A stretch of DNA of 39,145 nucleotides from Flavipsychrobacter stenotrophus (GTDB lineage Bacteria > Bacteroidota > Bacteroidia > Chitinophagales > Chitinophagaceae). The stretch's first letter is position 1. The number at the start of each line of letters is the position of its first letter. The stretch covers positions 1 to 39,145 of the forward strand of contig CAMDNC010000011.1 of NCBI GenBank assembly GCA_945902755.1, read 5' to 3'. A model generated the notes under the pieces. That model was not told where the DNA came from, did no database searches, and saw only the letters and a list, made by a program, of their open reading frames with translations. This document shows, piece by piece, positions 26,098-35,526 of the stretch. Both the position numbers and the translations under genes were made by a program.

Positions 26098-28635
26098 ATG
26101 ACCGGAACCAACTATGGTTTAGGAGACATTACAGGTCTTAGCAATAAGGAAGTAACCACTGCCAGAGCTAAGCATGGAAAAAACAAACTAAAAGAACACA
26201 AGCAAAACCCTGTTGTGGCAGCCGCAAAAGGCATACTGAAGGAGCCTATGGTAGTGCTACTACTTGTGACCTCTACTATATACTTCGCAAGTGGTGACTA
26301 TGGCGATGGTGCATTTCTGGCTGCGGCTATATTGTTAGTTGCAGCAATCTCTCTGTACCAAGACAACAGAAGCCGCAACGCGCTGAAGCAGCTAGAGCAA
26401 TTGACCCAGCCAGTAGTAAAAGTGATAAGAAACAATGAAATTGTTGATATCAGTAGCGAAGACCTAGTAGTGGGCGACTACATGATAGCAGACGAGGGTA
26501 CCTGTCTGGTGGCTGATGGCATTGTTTATCAATGTAACGACTTTACGGTAAATGAATCTGTGATTACGGGCGAGTCTATGCCGGCTTCAAAAGACACTAC
26601 CGATGAGAACAATAAAGTGTACATGGGTACCACGGTAGCCAGTGGACTGGCTGTGGCAGTAGTGACTGCCATCGCCCACAATACCAAATTAGGAATGATA
26701 GGCGATAGCCTGAATGCAATAAAAGAAGAAAAAACACCTCTAGAGCTACAAATAGCAGGTTTTGTTAAAAACATGGTCATATTGGGTAGTATTGTGTTTA
26801 TGATTGTTTGGGGGCTCAATTATTACCATTCCAAACTGGTTGTAGATAGTCTGCTTAAGGCGCTTACACTTGCCATGAGCATATTGCCTGAAGAAATACC
26901 AGTAGCATTCTCCACATTTATGGCATTAGGTGCATGGCGATTAATGAAGCTGGGCATCGTGGTAAAACAAATGAAAACAGTAGAGACACTCGGTAGTGCC
27001 ACTGTGATATGTACTGACAAGACTGGTACTCTTACTGAAAATAAAATGAGCTTAGTACATGTATACTCTTTGGCTGACAACAATGTAATAAAATATGGTG
27101 CGTCTAAAAGCACCATAGCAGATGATGTAATAAGAATGGCCATGTGGTCTAGCGAGCCCATCCCCTTCGACCCTATGGAGGTGGCACTGCACGAAGCCTA
27201 CACTGCAACCCATACAAAAGATGAGCGTAGCCAGTACAAACTGGTGCATGAATATGCACTAAGTGGAAAACCACCTATGATGACCCATGTATTTGAGAAT
27301 GAAGAAGGCGTAAGAATAGTGGCAGCTAAAGGGGCACCTGAAGCCCTAATGGCAGTAAGCGAACTGAGTACCCTGCAAAAAGAATACATAAATGCAGCTA
27401 TAGACTACCTAGCCCAGCAAGGATACCGATTGCTAGGTGTAGCCGAAGCTGTGCATACTGGCAATGACTATCCTACTACCCAACAGGAATTTAAATTCAA
27501 CTTTAAAGGGATGGTAGCATTCTACGACCCACCCAAACAAAATATAAAAGAAGTACTGGAAGGTTTTTATGATGCTGGTATAGACGTAAAAATAATAACT
27601 GGTGACAATGATAAAACCACAAATGCGATAGCCAAACAAATAGGGCTTCGCAACTACCAAAAAAGCATAAATGGTAGCGATTTGATGGAGCTTGAAGAAA
27701 AAGAACTACGAATAACAGTAGCAGAGACTCAGGTATATACCAGAATGTTTCCCGAGGCCAAGCTGCGTATAATAAATGCCCTCAAAGCCAATGGACAGGT
27801 TGTGGCTATGACAGGCGATGGTGTAAATGATGGGCCCGCTTTAAAAGCTGCCCACATAGGGATAGCTATGGGCAAAAAAGGTACAGAAATAGCCAAGCAA
27901 GCTGCATCACTCATACTTGCAGAAGACGACCTGAGCAAGATGATAGATGCCATTGCTATGGGCAGAAGAATTTATGCCAACCTCAAAAAAGCCATACAAT
28001 ACATCATATCCATTCACATACCCATCATACTTACTGTATTTGTGCCACTAGCATTAAATTGGGTATATCCAAATATATTCTCTCCACTACACATTATTTT
28101 TCTGGAATTGATAATGGGCCCTACCTGCTCCATAATATACGAAAACGAGCCTACCGAAGGCAACACAATGAAAGTAAAACCACGAATGTTCAGTGTAACT
28201 TTCTTCAACTGGAGAGAGCTTACAATAAGCATTGTGCAAGGCTTAGCCATTACAGCAGGCACGCTATTGATCTACCAATATGCGGCATATCAGTATACCA
28301 CCGAAAATACAACCCGTACCATGGTGTTTGCAACACTGATAGCCGCTAATATATTTCTCACATTGATAAACCGCTCTTTCTATTTTTCTTTTCTAACGAC
28401 CCTCAAATACAAAAACAACTTGGTAGGCATCATTATTTTGTCCACGATCCTACTTTCAGGATTACTTATATACATTACCCCACTGGCAACATTCTTTGGT
28501 TTTTCTCCTTTAGCATTACCGCAGGTATTGCTGTGTGTTTGTACGGGGTTTGTTTCAGTAATATGGATGGAATTAGTGAAATGGAACACCCGCAAAAGAA
28601 ACCCATTGGGTTTATCTGCGGGTGCTGCCGAGTAA
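26098..28635 (+). CDS. Cation-translocating P-type ATPase (P2/P3-like), substrate uncertain
   Basis: An 845-residue pump with the full P-ATPase core. The cation-ATPase N-terminus (GLSNKEVTTARAKHGKNKL) is followed by TGES (about 156), PEEIPVAF in span M4 (about 264), the phosphorylated Asp in CTDKTGTLTENKMS (307), KGAPEAL in the nucleotide domain and GDGVNDGPALKAA (about 571). A C-terminal membrane domain completes it. It has no metal-binding N-terminal domain and no CPC motif, so it is not a heavy-metal pump. M4 PEEIP resembles the PEGLP of Ca2+ pumps. In M6, however, the sequence is FLELIMGPTCSIIYENEP, where SERCA has its N796/T799/D800 ligands; at those positions this protein has E, M and G, so Ca2+ specificity should not be assumed. 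It converges on punA with a 16-base gap. Confidence 0.9.
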   Translation: MTGTNYGLGDITGLSNKEVTTARAKHGKNKLKEHKQNPVVAAAKGILKEPMVVLLLVTSTIYFASGDYGDGAFLAAAILLVAAISLYQDNRSRNALKQLEQLTQPVVKVIRNNEIVDISSEDLVVGDYMIADEGTCLVADGIVYQCNDFTVNESVITGESMPASKDTTDENNKVYMGTTVASGLAVAVVTAIAHNTKLGMIGDSLNAIKEEKTPLELQIAGFVKNMVILGSIVFMIVWGLNYYHSKLVVDSLLKALTLAMSILPEEIPVAFSTFMALGAWRLMKLGIVVKQMKTVETLGSATVICTDKTGTLTENKMSLVHVYSLADNNVIKYGASKSTIADDVIRMAMWSSEPIPFDPMEVALHEAYTATHTKDERSQYKLVHEYALSGKPPMMTHVFENEEGVRIVAAKGAPEALMAVSELSTLQKEYINAAIDYLAQQGYRLLGVAEAVHTGNDYPTTQQEFKFNFKGMVAFYDPPKQNIKEVLEGFYDAGIDVKIITGDNDKTTNAIAKQIGLRNYQKSINGSDLMELEEKELRITVAETQVYTRMFPEAKLRIINALKANGQVVAMTGDGVNDGPALKAAHIGIAMGKKGTEIAKQAASLILAEDDLSKMIDAIAMGRRIYANLKKAIQYIISIHIPIILTVFVPLALNWVYPNIFSPLHIIFLELIMGPTCSIIYENEPTEGNTMKVKPRMFSVTFFNWRELTISIVQGLAITAGTLLIYQYAAYQYTTENTTRTMVFATLIAANIFLTLINRSFYFSFLTTLKYKNNLVGIIILSTILLSGLLIYITPLATFFGFSPLALPQVLLCVCTGFVSVIWMELVKWNTRKRNPLGLSAGAAE

Positions 28636-28651
28636 TTTGAAGAATTAGTTG

Positions 28652-29479
28652 TTATTGGGCAGCTATATAATCTACCAATCCTGACACTATTGCTGCCATG
28701 CGGGGTGCTGCAGCATTGGCGGCTTCTAGCACCTCTTCGTGGGTGATGGTTACAGGTACATCGCTTATACCTATGTCTGTAATTACGCTCATCCCAAACA
28801 CTCGCATATTACCATGTTTGGCTACTATCACCTCAGGTACAGTACTCATGCCCACAGCATCGCCACCTATTACATGCAACCACCTATACTCCGCAGGCGT
28901 TTCGAAAGTAGGACCTTGCAACCCGACATATACACCTGTTGTCACATCTATCCCTAGGTTCGCTGCAATACCTTTAGCTGCATCAATTAGCTCGGGGTCA
29001 TATGTTTTGCTCATATCCGGAAACCTGGTGCCCAGTCTTTCATCATTAGGTCCGCGCAATGGATGTTCCGGAAACTGGTTAATATGATCAGTAATAATCA
29101 TCAACTCCCCTATTCTGAAATGTTTATTCATGCCTCCGGCCGCATTAGAAACTATCAGCGTATCAGCACCCAGTGCCTTCATTACCCTCACCGGAAAGGT
29201 AACCGTATCCATGTCATACCCCTCGTAATAATGAAACCTACCTGACATCAGCACTACATCACAATTGCCCATCTTACCAAATATCAATTCTCCCCCATGC
29301 CCTTTGACAGTTGACACCGGAAAATTTGGTATTTCAGAATACTTAAGCACACAATCGTTACTAATATGTTCTGTAAGGCCTCCCAATCCACTACCTAGAA
29401 TGATACCTACTTTAGGGGTATGAGCTATTTTAGATTTTATGAATGCAGCAGTTACTTGTATTTTATCAAAGAGTGTCAT
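28652..29479 (-). CDS. punA: Purine nucleoside phosphorylase
   Basis: A 275-residue cytosolic enzyme of the trimeric PNP class, which phosphorolyses guanosine or inosine type nucleosides to the base and ribose-1-phosphate for purine salvage. Key motifs: GIILGSGLGGL (residues 25-35, phosphate site), KGHGGELIFG, SGRFHYYEGYD (phosphate and ribose contacts), SNAAGGMN (about 115), VGLQGPTFETPAEYR with the phosphate/base-site residues, and GDAVGMSTVPEVIVA (about 207-221). Length fits the family (about 270-290). I chose the ATG at 29477-29479 because MTLFDKIQ matches the usual N-terminus; the frame opens 11 codons earlier, but a TACTTTTG promoter element lies there. No other nucleotide gene is beside it. 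Confidence 0.95.
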   Translation of the reverse strand: MTLFDKIQVTAAFIKSKIAHTPKVGIILGSGLGGLTEHISNDCVLKYSEIPNFPVSTVKGHGGELIFGKMGNCDVVLMSGRFHYYEGYDMDTVTFPVRVMKALGADTLIVSNAAGGMNKHFRIGELMIITDHINQFPEHPLRGPNDERLGTRFPDMSKTYDPELIDAAKGIAANLGIDVTTGVYVGLQGPTFETPAEYRWLHVIGGDAVGMSTVPEVIVAKHGNMRVFGMSVITDIGISDVPVTITHEEVLEAANAAAPRMAAIVSGLVDYIAAQ

Positions 29480-29499
29480 TTCAAGAATTTTTATGCGGG

Positions 29500-29507
29500 C
29501 AAAAGTA
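29500..29507 (-). promoter_or_regulatory. Bacteroidota -7 element, punA
   Basis: TACTTTTG on the minus strand, 21 bases before the chosen punA ATG; it supports the shorter start. Confidence 0.45.
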
Positions 29508-29554
29508 CACAAATGCAGTAATGAAAGTGTGTGTCATCAGAATGATAACAGTAC

Positions 29555-30511
29555 TTATCGTATGGTAATATTACCTTCGGGAATGGCATATTCTTTAAGT
29601 TTATCTATCTGTGTTTTCAAGATTTTCCGCCACGCAGTATTAACGTATTGTAGTGTACCATTGACAGAGGTTGCTGCGCCTGTTTGTTTATCAAACTCGA
29701 ATTGCATATTGTTCAATTGCTGGTATAACTGCTCAAAAACTGGGGTTATTTCGTTAGCAAGATCAAGGTCTGTGTTGTAATCATAGTTTTCCCTCAACGT
29801 TTCCACCAGATGTTTTCGCATTTTACGAGCAAAGAGCTCGAAAATATCAAAGTGTATCTGCTCGTGTTCTAATATATCTTTCGACTTCACAATCATCCAC
29901 GAATCGTTGATACTGAACAAGGGTGTAATGTTAAAATAAAAAGTACTTGGGTCCAGTACGTATATTATTGGCGCTATATTGATTACCGATGCCGCTGGTG
30001 AGTCAACAGTAATGGTAAATACATAACCTGTATCTAGCAATGTTCCATTGTGACCATCAGTTGCTGCACCATTCGCTCTGGGTCGGGTAATTTGGTTCAA
30101 TTTATCTTGCCAATACTCATCATACACTTGTTCTTCTTTTGCCAGCCGCTCGGATAAACGTTTATAAAACTCTCGATAATCTGGATAAATCACATTTGCT
30201 AAATCGGTATCTCTAGTGGGCAAAAACTTATTATACAAATTCCGATTATACCTGAAATCGCTGTAGGTAAGTGGTCGCTTCACCTTCCAACTCAGATAAA
30301 AAACAGCATCAAGTGGATCTTTAATTTTGGACTTCGGAGATATGACAATTTCAGTTGATTTTTTGCGCTTTTGCTCCTGGATTACCTGACTATATTTCTG
30401 CTTTTGCACATACCTACCCTTCACTCTACGCACCCTCACCTGCGCCATAAGACTTTCGCAAAAAGCTAATGCGCAAACAAAAACTACTATTTTAAAGGCT
30501 ACAGATTTCAT
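29555..30511 (-). CDS. Secreted DUF922-like putative zinc protease
   Basis: A 318-residue exported protein with a signal peptide (1-23, VVFVCALAFCESLMAQ). After a basic linker (RKKSTEIVISPKSK) comes WKVKRPLTYSDFRYN (about 73-87), like the 'r.LtW.DF.g' phrase opening DUF922 domains. Near residue 213 is DILEHEQIHFDIFELFARKM, with an HExxH-type pair (HEQIH) as in the HEQgHFDI of that family, which is predicted to be a zinc-dependent protease; activity is unproven. The C-terminal 60 residues (VTPVFEQLYQQLNNMQ-like, LNNMQFEFDKQTG) contain a helical segment matching DUF922 tails. It is divergent from uppS across 270 bases and otherwise isolated. No lipoprotein cysteine follows the signal peptide, so a periplasmic or secreted location is likely. 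Assignment by motif only. Confidence 0.78.
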   Translation of the reverse strand: MKSVAFKIVVFVCALAFCESLMAQVRVRRVKGRYVQKQKYSQVIQEQKRKKSTEIVISPKSKIKDPLDAVFYLSWKVKRPLTYSDFRYNRNLYNKFLPTRDTDLANVIYPDYREFYKRLSERLAKEEQVYDEYWQDKLNQITRPRANGAATDGHNGTLLDTGYVFTITVDSPAASVINIAPIIYVLDPSTFYFNITPLFSINDSWMIVKSKDILEHEQIHFDIFELFARKMRKHLVETLRENYDYNTDLDLANEITPVFEQLYQQLNNMQFEFDKQTGAATSVNGTLQYVNTAWRKILKTQIDKLKEYAIPEGNITIR

Positions 30512-30719
30512 TTACAGGTACTACTGCACGTAATATAGGTTGTTAACGTCCTAAAGATACACGGATATTGGTTGTATGTTGCAAATTGTATTTGTATATC
30601 GTAATGAGCCAATTGATTACAATTAGTAATGATCGACATAATACACAAGCCACACAAATCAAAACAAACTTTTACACCATACAATGCAGTTAAAATCGAG
30701 TTAAACTGTATTTACATAT

Positions 30720-30757
30720 TTTGATACCATCTACTGTACGCTATTTTTGTACCTTTG
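30720..30757 (+). promoter_or_regulatory. Bacteroidota promoter for uppS-bamA-ompH-ompH
   Basis: The best promoter in the window: TTTG at 30720-30723, an 18-base spacer, then TATTTTTG at 30742-30749, 33 bases before the uppS ATG. A second, abutting TACCTTTG lies at 30750-30757, so two start sites are possible. No other convincing promoter was seen before the terminator at 35577. Confidence 0.6.
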
Positions 30758-30781
30758 CGCACTTTTCGCATAATTCCTGAA

Positions 30782-31555
30782 ATGAATATTCCTGAATCGA
30801 TTGATCGTACAAAATTGCCAGCACATATAGCCATCATTATGGATGGTAATGGCCGTTGGGCAAAAGAGCGTGGCGAGGACAGGGTCTACGGGCATTACGA
30901 AGGCGTGGTAAGTGTGCGTGATATAGTGGACGCTTGTGGTGCTATAGGTGTAGGTCACCTCACTTTATATGCTTTCTCTGCAGAAAACTGGAACCGTCCA
31001 CAAGCAGAAGTGGACGCTCTTATGGAGTTGTTGGTCAACACCATCAGAAAAGAAGTAGACGAGCTGAAGAAAAACAATGTTCGGCTACATGTGATCGGCG
31101 ATTTTTATAGCCTTCCAGCTATCTGCCAAAAGGAACTGAATGAAGCCAAAGAAATGACAGCCATGAATACAGGGCTTAATCTCATACTGGCTCTTAGCTA
31201 TGGTTCAAGAAACGAAATAGTACGGGCTGCAAAAATGATAGCAGAAAAAGTTGCCGCTGGCACAATGCATATCGACGACATTACCGACGATACTTTTGGT
31301 CAACATTTATACACTAGTCAGTTTCCCGACCCAGAGTTGATGATTCGTACCAGTGGAGAATACAGAATCAGCAATTTCCTGCTATACCAGTTAGCTTACG
31401 CAGAGCTTTACTTCACAAATGTACATTGGCCCGATTTCAGACAACAACACCTGTTTGAAGCCATACTGAACTATCAGCAGAGAGAACGCAGATTTGGAAA
31501 AACCAGTGAACAAATACAAACGATTAAACCCGAACATGCACAGGGAACAAATTAG
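30782..31555 (+). CDS. uppS: Isoprenyl transferase (undecaprenyl diphosphate synthase)
   Basis: A 257-residue cytosolic or membrane-associated cis-prenyltransferase that extends farnesyl diphosphate with isopentenyl diphosphate to make the C55 carrier lipid for peptidoglycan and other glycans. Signatures: HIAIIMDGNGRWAKERGEDR (catalytic Asp and substrate Arg), GHYEGV, LYAFSAENWNRPQAEVDALM, LILALSYGSRNEI, and RTSGEYRISNFLLYQLAYAE followed by WPDF. The ATG at 30782 is chosen over an in-frame TTG at 30755 that lies inside the promoter element. The 3' end overlaps the first ATG of bamA by 20 bases, indicating coupled translation. The order uppS-bamA-ompH-ompH is standard in Bacteroidota. Confidence 0.97.
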   Translation: MNIPESIDRTKLPAHIAIIMDGNGRWAKERGEDRVYGHYEGVVSVRDIVDACGAIGVGHLTLYAFSAENWNRPQAEVDALMELLVNTIRKEVDELKKNNVRLHVIGDFYSLPAICQKELNEAKEMTAMNTGLNLILALSYGSRNEIVRAAKMIAEKVAAGTMHIDDITDDTFGQHLYTSQFPDPELMIRTSGEYRISNFLLYQLAYAELYFTNVHWPDFRQQHLFEAILNYQQRERRFGKTSEQIQTIKPEHAQGTN

Positions 31556-34325
31556 TAACGCAACAAAATGCGTAAATAAACACAACAATATATTGACCAC
31601 TGGCTCCCAAGCTAGCGGTCATCGTACATACAATACTACATCTGTAAACTTGTCATTTTTTAATAACAGCAACTTGTCTTTTCCCCCTTCTATTGTCAGA
31701 TATACAACTCTTATAATTTTCCTTTTTGCAACAAGCAACTCTTTTGCACAATTAGGAAACGCTACTGGTGGCGGCCTCAACAGCATGAGGCAGCAAGGCA
31801 TGAACTACAACAAACCCAAAGAATACAGCTTGGGTGGTATCACTGTATCAGGCGCGCAATACCTAGACCAAGACCTGTTAATAGCGGTTACCAACCTGTT
31901 GGTAGGGCAAAAAGTAGTGCTACCAAACGATGAAGGAATAGCCAAAGCTATTAAAGCACTTTGGAAACAAGAACTATTCTCAAATATAGAAATATCAGTA
32001 ACTAAAATCATTGACGACAAAGTATTCATCAACATAGCAGTAGAAGAGCGCCCTAGGCTAAGCCGATACAACTTCAAAAACATAAAACCTAGCGAGGCTA
32101 AAGAACTAAAAACGAAAGTGCCTCTGGTAACCAATAAAGTAGTGACAGACGCCACTAAAAAAGAAGTGGCAGAAAGAATTAAAAAGTACTATACAGATAA
32201 AGGTTATGGCAGAGTAACCGTCAGTGCTTCTGAGAAAAACGATACCAATGCTGTAAATAAAGTTATACTTACCTTTTTTATTAATAAGGGCACTAAAACA
32301 CACATCAATCAGGTAAATATATCGGGCGCTGAGAATGCCAACGAAGCCAGATTGAAACGCACCTTGAAATCTACCAAGGAAATGAGCAGACTGACGCTAC
32401 ATGCTGACAAATCTGAAAGTGTCTATGGATCAAAACCACGTACTTTTAAAAATTATTTGAAACAAGCAGGTTTTCTTTCGCTTTCTAAAACCCTCGACGC
32501 TCTCGACCCTTACTTCAGATTCAAACTATTTGCTTCTTCAAAATTTAATCAAACAAAGTTTGATGAGGATAAACAGTCTCTGGTAGCTTATTACAATACC
32601 CTTGGTTACAGAGATGCCAGTATCGAAGCCGACACCCTCTACCCTGTCAAAAATGGCAATATTAACATTGACATTAAAGTAAAAGAAGGAAACAAATACT
32701 ACTTTGGCGATATAGCCTGGAAAGGCAATACGAAATATTCTTCGGAAGTGTTATCAAGAGTGCTCGGCATCAAAAGAGGTGACGTATACAATCTTCAATT
32801 GCTCGAAACCCGAATGGGTCGTCAGCTGAACCCCGAAGGTGGCGAAGATGTAAGTAGTCTTTATATGGATGACGGTTATCTATTCTTTAATATAGAACCA
32901 GTAGAAACGTCCGTTACAAATGATACCATTAATTACGAGATGCGTATCACTGAAGGAGCACAAGCCACCATCAGAGACATAAGTATTGCGGGCAACGACC
33001 GTACTAACGAACACGTAATACGAAGAGAACTACGAACATTACCTGGTAGTAAGTTTAGCCGTACAGACCTAATTCGATCTCAACGCGAAATTGCCAATTT
33101 AGGCTTCTTCGACCAAGAAAAAATAGGCATCCAACCTAAACCACATCCAGAAGATGGCACAGTGGATATTGAATACACAGTGGTAGAAAAATCTAGCGAC
33201 CAATTACAATTATCTGCTGGTTTTGGTGGTGGAGTCAATTTCTATGGCAATGTAGGTATCACTTTCAATAACTTCTCGGCTAGAAACATACTTAAACCAA
33301 AATTCTGGGATCCGCTACCAGTAGGCGACGGTCAGAAATTCTCTATCACCTATGCTTCAAATGGTCGTTTCTTCAACTCTTTAAGCACCTCCTTTACAGA
33401 GCCATGGTTAGGCGGTCGCAGACCAAATGCACTTACAGCTAACATTGTTTACACCCGTACATCTGGTAACTTCTCAGACCCTGGAGCATCATTTCTAAGG
33501 GTTACTGGTGGTGGTCTTTCAATGGGCAAACGTCTTACTTGGCCCGACAACTTTTTTGTATTCAACTTTGGTGTGTTTTACAATAACTATCGCCTAAAAG
33601 AGTTTGAATTGGTACCTAACTTCAAAAATGGTTACAGCAATGACCTTAATTTTAAGTTCGTATTATCAAGAAACTCACTCGATGGTCCTTTGTATCCTAG
33701 AAGTGGCTCCAACGTTTCTTTTACTTTCCAGTTTACCCCACCCTACAGCGCTTTCTCAGGTAAAGACTATACTACTGAAAGTACAGACAGAAAATATCGC
33801 TGGCTAGAGTACCATAAGTATAGATTTACAACCGATTGGTACCAGAAGATATACGGAAATCTTGTATTAAGACTCGGTGCCAAATATGGTTTCATGGGCT
33901 ACTACAACAAAGACCTTGGCTACTCACCATTTGGTAGGTACCAGTTGGGCGGCGATGGTATGACCGTGGGTAACTTCTTTATAGGTCGTGAAATTATTAG
34001 CCAACGAGGATATGATGTTTATACTCAAACTGCTACTATTTTCAATAAATATGTAGCTGAGGTGCGTTATCCTTTCTCATTGAGCCCTACTGCCACCATT
34101 TATGGCCTGATGTTTGTAGATGGTGCTAATGCATGGAACAATTTCTCCGAATTCAATCCGCTAAAACTTAATCGCGACGCAGGACTAGGCATCAGGGTAT
34201 TCCTACCTATGTTTGGCTTATTGGGTCTAGATTATGGTATAGGAGTAGACAGAGCAATTCCAGGCAATAATGGAATCAAGAATATCGCTAAATTTACATT
34301 TATGCTAGGCTTTGAACCTGAATAA
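31536..34325 (+). CDS. bamA: Outer membrane protein assembly factor BamA
   Basis: The essential outer-membrane insertase for beta-barrel proteins. It has periplasmic POTRA domains (about residues 55-480; GITVSGAQYLDQDLLIAVT, INQVNISGAENANEARLKR, YFGDIAWKGNTKYSSEVL, IRDISIAGNDRTNEHVIRRE) and a C-terminal 16-strand barrel domain. The barrel opens LQLSAGFGGGVNFYGNVG and ends IAKFTFMLGFEPE with a final beta-signal aromatic. The first ATG (31536) gives 929 residues but places about 46 hydrophilic residues before the hydrophobic core IVRYTTLIIFLFATSNSFAQ. No ATG lies nearer; a TTG at 31674 would give a normal signal peptide. The true start is therefore unsettled. Expected partners are periplasmic chaperones, two of which follow. 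Confidence 0.95.
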   Translation: MHREQISNATKCVNKHNNILTTGSQASGHRTYNTTSVNLSFFNNSNLSFPPSIVRYTTLIIFLFATSNSFAQLGNATGGGLNSMRQQGMNYNKPKEYSLGGITVSGAQYLDQDLLIAVTNLLVGQKVVLPNDEGIAKAIKALWKQELFSNIEISVTKIIDDKVFINIAVEERPRLSRYNFKNIKPSEAKELKTKVPLVTNKVVTDATKKEVAERIKKYYTDKGYGRVTVSASEKNDTNAVNKVILTFFINKGTKTHINQVNISGAENANEARLKRTLKSTKEMSRLTLHADKSESVYGSKPRTFKNYLKQAGFLSLSKTLDALDPYFRFKLFASSKFNQTKFDEDKQSLVAYYNTLGYRDASIEADTLYPVKNGNINIDIKVKEGNKYYFGDIAWKGNTKYSSEVLSRVLGIKRGDVYNLQLLETRMGRQLNPEGGEDVSSLYMDDGYLFFNIEPVETSVTNDTINYEMRITEGAQATIRDISIAGNDRTNEHVIRRELRTLPGSKFSRTDLIRSQREIANLGFFDQEKIGIQPKPHPEDGTVDIEYTVVEKSSDQLQLSAGFGGGVNFYGNVGITFNNFSARNILKPKFWDPLPVGDGQKFSITYASNGRFFNSLSTSFTEPWLGGRRPNALTANIVYTRTSGNFSDPGASFLRVTGGGLSMGKRLTWPDNFFVFNFGVFYNNYRLKEFELVPNFKNGYSNDLNFKFVLSRNSLDGPLYPRSGSNVSFTFQFTPPYSAFSGKDYTTESTDRKYRWLEYHKYRFTTDWYQKIYGNLVLRLGAKYGFMGYYNKDLGYSPFGRYQLGGDGMTVGNFFIGREIISQRGYDVYTQTATIFNKYVAEVRYPFSLSPTATIYGLMFVDGANAWNNFSEFNPLKLNRDAGLGIRVFLPMFGLLGLDYGIGVDRAIPGNNGIKNIAKFTFMLGFEPE

Positions 34326-34401
34326 ACTAATCTCTAATTGTTAAAAATAAGAACCTTTCATACATAAAATAAAACTTTTTATAACACAAAAATCGCAGCA
34401 C

Positions 34402-34920
34402 ATGAAAAAGACTTTCTTCAGTGTTTTGTTGGTACTACTGGCTACCACTTTCGCACAGGCACAACAACGGTATTGTTTTATCGATTCAAAGTACATTCTC
34501 GAAAAAATATCTGATTATAAAGATGCCCAAACCAAATTGGACAATCTTTCTAAAACATGGCAAGACGAGATAGATGCAAAAATGGCCGACGTAGAGAAAA
34601 TGTACAAAGGCTATCAAGCTGAAAAACCCATGCTTTCAGACGATATGCGCAACAAGCGTCAGGACGAAATAGTAGCCAAAGAAAAAGAAGCAAAAGACCT
34701 GCAAAAACAAAGATTTGGCTACGAAGGCGACTTATTCAAAAAACGTCAAGAACTCGTAAAACCCATTCAAGACCGTGTTTTTAATGCTGTTCAGAAAATG
34801 GCTACTACCAAAGGTTTTGAATTAGTGTTTGATAAATCTGCAGGTGTTACTTTGTTTTACGCCGATCCTAAACTCGATAAAAGCGACGAGGTGTTAAAAA
34901 TTCTTGGAATAAACAAATAA
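34402..34920 (+). CDS. OmpH/Skp family periplasmic chaperone, copy 1
   Basis: A 172-residue Skp-like holdase that would keep unfolded outer-membrane proteins soluble on their way to BamA. It has a signal peptide (MKKTFFSVLLVLLATTFAQA) followed by QQRYCFIDSKYILEKI, the short strand of the Skp core. A long charged coiled region (about 45-125, rich in K, E, D and Q: VEKMYKGYQAEKPML, KEKEAKDLQKQRFGYEG) makes the tentacle-like hairpin. The C-terminal core strand is FELVFDKSAGVTLFYADP. It lies 76 bases after bamA and 66 before its paralogue. Tandem ompH genes after bamA are normal in this phylum. A single Cys near the mature N-terminus (residue 25) is not a lipobox. Confidence 0.93.
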   Translation: MKKTFFSVLLVLLATTFAQAQQRYCFIDSKYILEKISDYKDAQTKLDNLSKTWQDEIDAKMADVEKMYKGYQAEKPMLSDDMRNKRQDEIVAKEKEAKDLQKQRFGYEGDLFKKRQELVKPIQDRVFNAVQKMATTKGFELVFDKSAGVTLFYADPKLDKSDEVLKILGINK

Positions 34921-34986
34921 TGGCATTTACTTTGCAGCACTCTTATAGTACAAGAAATATTTAATATAAAAACACAAAAAAACCAA

Positions 34987-35502
34987 ATGAAAAAACTAAT
35001 CATGTTCCTTGCTTGCGGGTTCATACTTTCTACCTCTGCTAAGGCACAAACCACAAGTCTGAAAATTGCTTATATCAACTCTGCTGTGCTGCTACAGTCA
35101 ATGCCCGAAAGAATAAATGCAGATTCTGCACTCGCCAAATATACACGTACTTTTCAGGAGCAGATAGAAATAATGACGAAGGAATTCCAAACAAAACTGC
35201 AACAGTTTCAGGCTGGAGAAAAAACCATGACCGAAGCTATGAAAGAAGTAAAAACTAAAGAACTGCAAGACCTCCAAACCCGCATAGAAAGCACTCAGCA
35301 AAGTGCACAAGAAAAAATACAAACAAAAAAACAAGACCTCTACACTCCAATATTAGAGAAAGCCGATAAAGCAATAAAAGATGTAGCTAAAGAGAAAAAT
35401 TACGATTATATCTTCGACATCAACAGTCAAGGTGGCATCGTATTTAGCAAAGAAGAATTTGATATTACAGCAATAGTGAAAGCTAAAATGGGCATAAAAT
35501 AA
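34987..35502 (+). CDS. OmpH/Skp family periplasmic chaperone, copy 2
   Basis: A 171-residue paralogue of the preceding gene. Signal peptide MKKLIMFLACGFILSTSAKA, then TSLKIAYINSAVLLQSMPE as the core strand. A long helical hairpin (about 50-130) is rich in K, Q and E (QEQIEIMTKEFQTKLQQFQ, TKELQDLQTRIESTQQSAQ), and the final strand is YDYIFDINSQGGIVFS. It would act as a trimeric periplasmic chaperone with BamA. It is more glutamine-rich than copy 1, and the two differ clearly in sequence, which suggests separate client preference or ancient duplication. It is the last gene before a strong terminator. In many relatives murI follows; here it does not. Confidence 0.93.
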   Translation: MKKLIMFLACGFILSTSAKAQTTSLKIAYINSAVLLQSMPERINADSALAKYTRTFQEQIEIMTKEFQTKLQQFQAGEKTMTEAMKEVKTKELQDLQTRIESTQQSAQEKIQTKKQDLYTPILEKADKAIKDVAKEKNYDYIFDINSQGGIVFSKEEFDITAIVKAKMGIK

Positions 35503-35526
35503 TTCCAATTTAGCACACCTCTTATC

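Noticed and set aside
30680-30716. Imperfect inverted repeat (CAGTT...AACTG) upstream of uppS as an operator
   Set aside because: Pairing is only 5 bp before it falls out of register, and no regulator is nearby.
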